From contig NZ_LNYR01000012.1 of assembly GCF_001467955.1 (NCBI RefSeq), positions 419,207 to 466,318 of the forward strand: 47,112 bases of DNA. Reading direction: 5' to 3'. Below the pieces are notes generated by a model. The model was not told the origin of the DNA. It did no database searches and saw only the letters and a list, made by a program, of their open reading frames with translations. The stretch comes from Legionella quateirensis. GTDB lineage: Bacteria; Pseudomonadota; Gammaproteobacteria; Legionellales; Legionellaceae. Shown here piece after piece: positions 43,466 to 47,112 of this stretch. Within the stretch, counting starts at the first letter, position 1; each line of letters starts with the position of its first letter. Made by a program: the position numbers and the translations under genes.

Positions 43466-43678
43466 GTGATATAAACGCCATCAATGGTTCGCCATTACTG
43501 ATGGAGTGAATAAATCCGATACAAAATTCTAACGATCACAGTTGATTGACTCACTAATGTTCGTAAAGATAATTTATTGTACCGTTGTTCTGAAATAGAT
43601 AGGGTCTAGTTTAAAAGACCTCATGAAAAATTCATAAATTTAAGCTATTATTATTTTTTTGATTTTGGGAGTTCTTTT

Positions 43679-46354
43679 ATGAAAGTAGGTCATGACAGTC
43701 TATCAACAAAAAGTGAATTAAAAGTTGATGGTAAAACCTATCATTATTACAGCTTGAAAGCAGCGGAAAACAAAAACTTCAAAGGGATTAGCAGATTACC
43801 CTATTCGCTTAAAGTACTCTTTGAAAATTTATTACGCTTCGAAGATGATAATACCGTTACAACCAAAGATATCAAAGCTATTGCAGACTGGTTGCAAACG
43901 AAAACATCACAGCATGAAATTGCATTCAGACCAGCGCGCGTTCTCATGCAGGACTTCACTGGGGTTCCCGCTGTAGTTGATTTAGCCGCCATGCGCACTG
44001 CGATTGTCAAAATGGGTGGAAACGCCGATAAAATTTCTCCACTTTCGCCAGTAGATTTAGTCATAGATCACTCCGTTATGGTGGATAAATTTGGTACTAA
44101 AGACTCTCTTGAAATAAATACTGAAATTGAGATGGAACGAAATAATGAGCGCTATGAGTTTCTCCGTTGGGGGCAAAAAGCGTTTTCCAATTTTCAGGTT
44201 GTCCCTCCAGGTACAGGCATTTGCCATCAGGTGAACCTTGAATATTTGGGGAAAACCGTCTGGAGCAGTGAAAGCGAAGGTCATTTATACGCATATCCAG
44301 ATACATTAGTAGGTACAGACTCACATACAACCATGATCAATGGTTTAGGGGTTCTTGGTTGGGGAGTTGGTGGTATTGAAGCAGAAGCAGCAATGCTGGG
44401 ACAACCTGTTTCCATGTTAATTCCCGAGGTTATAGGCTTTAAGTTATCCGGTAAATTAAAAGAAGGCATTACCGCTACCGATCTGGTACTCACTGTCACT
44501 CAAATGCTCAGAAAAAAAGGAGTAGTCGGTAAATTTGTAGAGTTTTATGGTCCTGGATTAAATGACCTGCCACTTGCTGATAGAGCAACCATCTCCAATA
44601 TGGCGCCAGAATATGGGGCAACCTGTGGTTTCTTCCCTGTCGATAAAGAAACCATCCGTTACCTGGAATTGACAGGTCGCGATCAACATACTATCGCTTT
44701 AGTTGAAGCTTATGCAAAAGCTCAGGGCATGTGGTATGACCAAAACAGCGAAGATCCCGTATTTACAGATACTCTGCATTTGGATCTGGATACAGTTGAG
44801 CCATCATTGGCAGGTCCGAAAAGACCTCAGGACAAAGTCAATTTGACCTCGTTGCCTATTGAGTTCAATCATTTCTTAAAAGAAACAGGTAAAGAATCAG
44901 AGAGTAATTCTGAGTTCGAAGTTAAAAACAAAGAGTTTAAAATGAAACATGGCAATGTAGTTATTGCCGCAATTACCAGTTGCACCAATACATCGAATCC
45001 TAGCGTACTAATGGCAGCAGGACTCGTTGCCAAAAAAGCAATTGAAAAAGGCTTACAACGTAAGCCTTGGGTAAAATCCTCTTTAGCTCCCGGCTCTAAA
45101 GTAGTGACCGATTATTTGAAACAAGCGGGTTTACAAACTTATCTGGATCAATTGGGCTTTAATCTGGTTGGCTACGGTTGTACTACCTGTATTGGTAACT
45201 CTGGTCCACTTCCTGATGCAATTGCTCACTGTATTACTGAAAATGATCTCGTTGTTTCTGCAGTTCTATCTGGAAATCGCAATTTTGAAGGCCGTGTTCA
45301 TCCTCAGGTTCGCGCGAATTGGCTGGCTTCACCTCCATTAGTCGTGGCGTACGCGTTATGCGGTTCAACCTCTATGGACTTAAGCAAGGAACCTTTAGGA
45401 AAAGATTCCGATGGAAAAGATGTCTTTCTGAAGGATATCTGGCCTACGAATGAAGAAGTAGCTCTTGAGGTTGCAAAAGTAACGGGTGGAATGTTCCGTA
45501 AAGAATATGCTGAAGTATTTCAGGGTGATAGTCATTGGCAAGCCATTAAAACAAGTACAGGTAAAACTTATGAATGGAATCCAGATTCAACTTACATTCA
45601 GCACCCTCCTTTCTTTGAAAACCTCAAAGCGAAACCTGACGCAATTAAACCCATTAAACAGGCTTATATTCTAGCTCTTTTTGGTGATTCAATAACGACA
45701 GACCATATCTCACCTGCTGGTTCCATCAAAGCAAGTTCACCTGCTGGACTGTATCTAAAATCAAAAGGAGTTGATGAAAAAGACTTCAACTCTTATGGTT
45801 CACGTCGGGGAAATCATGAAGTTATGATGAGAGGTACATTTGCCAATATTCGTATTCGCAATGAAATGACCCCAGGTCAGGAAGGTGGAATAACTCGCTA
45901 TATTCCTACTGGAGATGTCATGCCTATTTATGATGCATCGATGCTTTATCAGGCAGAGCATCATGATTTGGTTGTCATTGCAGGCAAAGAGTATGGTACA
46001 GGTTCATCAAGAGACTGGGCAGCCAAGGGAACCAATTTACTGGGTGTAAAAGCAGTAATTACAGAGAGTTTTGAACGCATCCACCGTTCTAATTTGATTG
46101 GAATGGGGGTTCTGCCACTTCAGTTCATGGAAGGTATGACACGTAAAACTCTGGGACTTGATGGCAGTGAGCGAGTCAGCATTGAAATATCTGACTCTTT
46201 AACTCCAGGCGCAAAAGTATCTGTTAAAATTGAACGTGAAGACGGTCGAGTAGATCACCTTCATGCACTTTGCAGAATCGATACGGCTGACGAACTGGAA
46301 TACTACAAAAATGGCGGTATTCTTCAGTACGTATTGAGGAATCTTTGCGCCTAA
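43679..46354 (+). CDS. acnA: Aconitate hydratase A (IRP1/AcnA type)
   Basis: Isomerises citrate to isocitrate in the TCA cycle; the apo-form may bind RNA like IRP1. The 891-aa protein has full AcnA length. The 4Fe-4S ligands are Cys435 ([11 protein letters not shown]) and Cys501 and Cys504 ([12 protein letters not shown]), almost the same positions as in IRP1. [19 protein letters not shown] near 211-229 and the swivel-domain [16 protein letters not shown] are intact. GGGAG lies 7 nt before the ATG. Single gene with its own hairpin downstream. Confidence 0.98.
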   Translation: MKVGHDSLSTKSELKVDGKTYHYYSLKAAENKNFKGISRLPYSLKVLFENLLRFEDDNTVTTKDIKAIADWLQTKTSQHEIAFRPARVLMQDFTGVPAVVDLAAMRTAIVKMGGNADKISPLSPVDLVIDHSVMVDKFGTKDSLEINTEIEMERNNERYEFLRWGQKAFSNFQVVPPGTGICHQVNLEYLGKTVWSSESEGHLYAYPDTLVGTDSHTTMINGLGVLGWGVGGIEAEAAMLGQPVSMLIPEVIGFKLSGKLKEGITATDLVLTVTQMLRKKGVVGKFVEFYGPGLNDLPLADRATISNMAPEYGATCGFFPVDKETIRYLELTGRDQHTIALVEAYAKAQGMWYDQNSEDPVFTDTLHLDLDTVEPSLAGPKRPQDKVNLTSLPIEFNHFLKETGKESESNSEFEVKNKEFKMKHGNVVIAAITSCTNTSNPSVLMAAGLVAKKAIEKGLQRKPWVKSSLAPGSKVVTDYLKQAGLQTYLDQLGFNLVGYGCTTCIGNSGPLPDAIAHCITENDLVVSAVLSGNRNFEGRVHPQVRANWLASPPLVVAYALCGSTSMDLSKEPLGKDSDGKDVFLKDIWPTNEEVALEVAKVTGGMFRKEYAEVFQGDSHWQAIKTSTGKTYEWNPDSTYIQHPPFFENLKAKPDAIKPIKQAYILALFGDSITTDHISPAGSIKASSPAGLYLKSKGVDEKDFNSYGSRRGNHEVMMRGTFANIRIRNEMTPGQEGGITRYIPTGDVMPIYDASMLYQAEHHDLVVIAGKEYGTGSSRDWAAKGTNLLGVKAVITESFERIHRSNLIGMGVLPLQFMEGMTRKTLGLDGSERVSIEISDSLTPGAKVSVKIEREDGRVDHLHALCRIDTADELEYYKNGGILQYVLRNLCA

Positions 46355-46362
46355 AAGCAATT

Positions 46363-46387
46363 TAGCCCATATCATTCGATTGGGCTA
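46363..46387 (+). terminator. Hairpin after acnA, weak terminator candidate
   Basis: TAGCCCA (46363-46369) pairs with TGGGCTA (46381-46387) over an 11-nt loop, 8 nt past the stop. The following TCAACCTTAAAT is not a proper T-run. Confidence 0.45.
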
Positions 46388-46400
46388 TCAACCTTAAATC

Positions 46401-46492
46401 ATCATCCTGAGTAAAGCGAGGGATCTTCTGAAAGTTGCTGGGAAACAAATCCAATGCCACTTTGAGGGAGATCCTTCACAGCATTCAGGATC
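46401..46492. repeat. Third copy of the CATCCTGAG..GGATCT palindromic element
   Basis: ATCATCCTGAGTAAAGCGAGGGATCTTC and GAGATCCTTCACAGCATTCAGGAT fold together imperfectly. It belongs to the family seen twice at 5863-6047, here immediately downstream of acnA. Confidence 0.7.
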
Positions 46493-46500
46493 TGAGGTAC

Positions 46501-47112
46501 CCCCTCATAATTTATTACACCGAAAATGTATTTATTTAAGTCTTAATAATCAAATTAATACCCGTCTTTGCGAGCAACGCGAAGCAATCCAGAACGGAAC
46601 CTTATTGGATAAGTACACTCGATTGCTTCGCGTTGCTCGCAAAGACGATAGTTTATACTGAATGGTAGATATTTATCCCCTCATAATTTATTACACCGAA
46701 AATGCATTTATTTAAGTCTTAATAATCAATTTAATATCCGTCTTTGCGAGCAACGCGAAGCAATCCAGAACGGAGCCTTATTGGATAAGTACACTCGATT
46801 GCTTCGCGTTGCTCGCAAAGACGATGGTTTATACTGAATGGTAGATATTTATCCCCTCATAATTTATTACGCCGAAAATGTATCTATCTAAGTCTTAATA
46901 ATCAATTTAATACCCGTCTTTGCGAGCAACGCGAAGCAATCCAGAACGGAGCCTTATTGGATAAGTACACTCGATTGCTTCGCGTTGCTCGCAAAGACGA
47001 TAGTTTATACTGAATGGTAGATATTTATCCCTTCATAATTTATTACGCCGAAAATGTATCTATCTAAGTCTTAATAATCAATTTAATACCCGTCTTTGCG
47101 AGCAACGCGAAG
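46501..47112. repeat. 176-bp tandem array, 3.5 copies, continuing past the window
   Basis: Units start at 46501, 46677, 46853 and 47029 (CCCCTCATAATTTATTA or near variant), so the period is exactly 176. Each unit holds a perfect 27-bp inverted repeat, for example 46563-46589 with 46621-46647, around a 31-bp spacer carrying AGAACGGARCCTTATTGG. Copies differ at only a few positions. The last copy is cut by the window end. No gene occurs in 46355-47112. Confidence 0.95.

Overview
The window looks like chromosomal DNA from a Legionella-type gammaproteobacterium. The base composition is AT-rich. It carries secreted proteases with type II signal peptides, a RasGEF-domain protein and other eukaryote-like or Dot/Icm-effector-like proteins with acidic C-terminal tails, an IRP1-type aconitase, a FliK, and many short palindromic intergenic repeats. 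Genus assignment is inference from gene content; no rRNA or tRNA gene was seen.

Layout. 1-790: two arrays of a 20-bp tandem repeat around a 27-bp inverted repeat. 791-5847: secreted M4 metalloprotease, an ATP-grasp enzyme, and a coupled pair of dimethylarginine hydrolase and amino-acid permease. 5848-9089: repeat pair, a DUF2157-like membrane protein overlapping an Mpo1-like protein, and a leucine-rich-repeat effector candidate. 9297-13559: COG4299-type membrane acyltransferase, a 6-TM half-size MFS protein, two unknown Legionella-type proteins and mobile-repeat copies. 13712-21942: divergent pbpC and bacterial alpha-2-macroglobulin, a known functional pairing. 21943-22700: duplicated palindromic repeats. 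22704-26761: NRDE/TANGO2 protein, a small effector candidate, a secreted M64 peptidase and a secreted protein-glutaminase-like enzyme.

27038-37104 is a purine block. purE is on the plus strand, convergent with purL-purM-purQS-purC and purF-purD-purN on the minus strand. Its genes join by overlaps of 1 to about 30 nt, except for a repeat-bearing gap between purC and purF. FGAM synthase is of the small-PurL type, and PurQ is fused to a C-terminal region I read as two PurS-like units.

37310-43465 is accessory: a secreted peptide with eight cysteines at every third residue, followed by a His-rich protein; a short-chain dehydrogenase; a small secreted protein; a RasGEF protein; FliK; and an unknown membrane protein. 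43679-46354 is aconitase. The right end (46501-47112) is a tandem array of a 176-bp unit that runs off the window.

Most intergenic spaces over 250 bp are filled by one of three repeat types: MITE-like elements with TGTGTTGACAATTC ends, paired palindromes with arms of about 27-30 bp, or tandem arrays. The most interesting leads are the Cys-rich peptide/His-rich protein pair, the PurQ-PurS fusion, the RasGEF and protein-glutaminase candidates, the DDAH-permease pair, and the repeat families.
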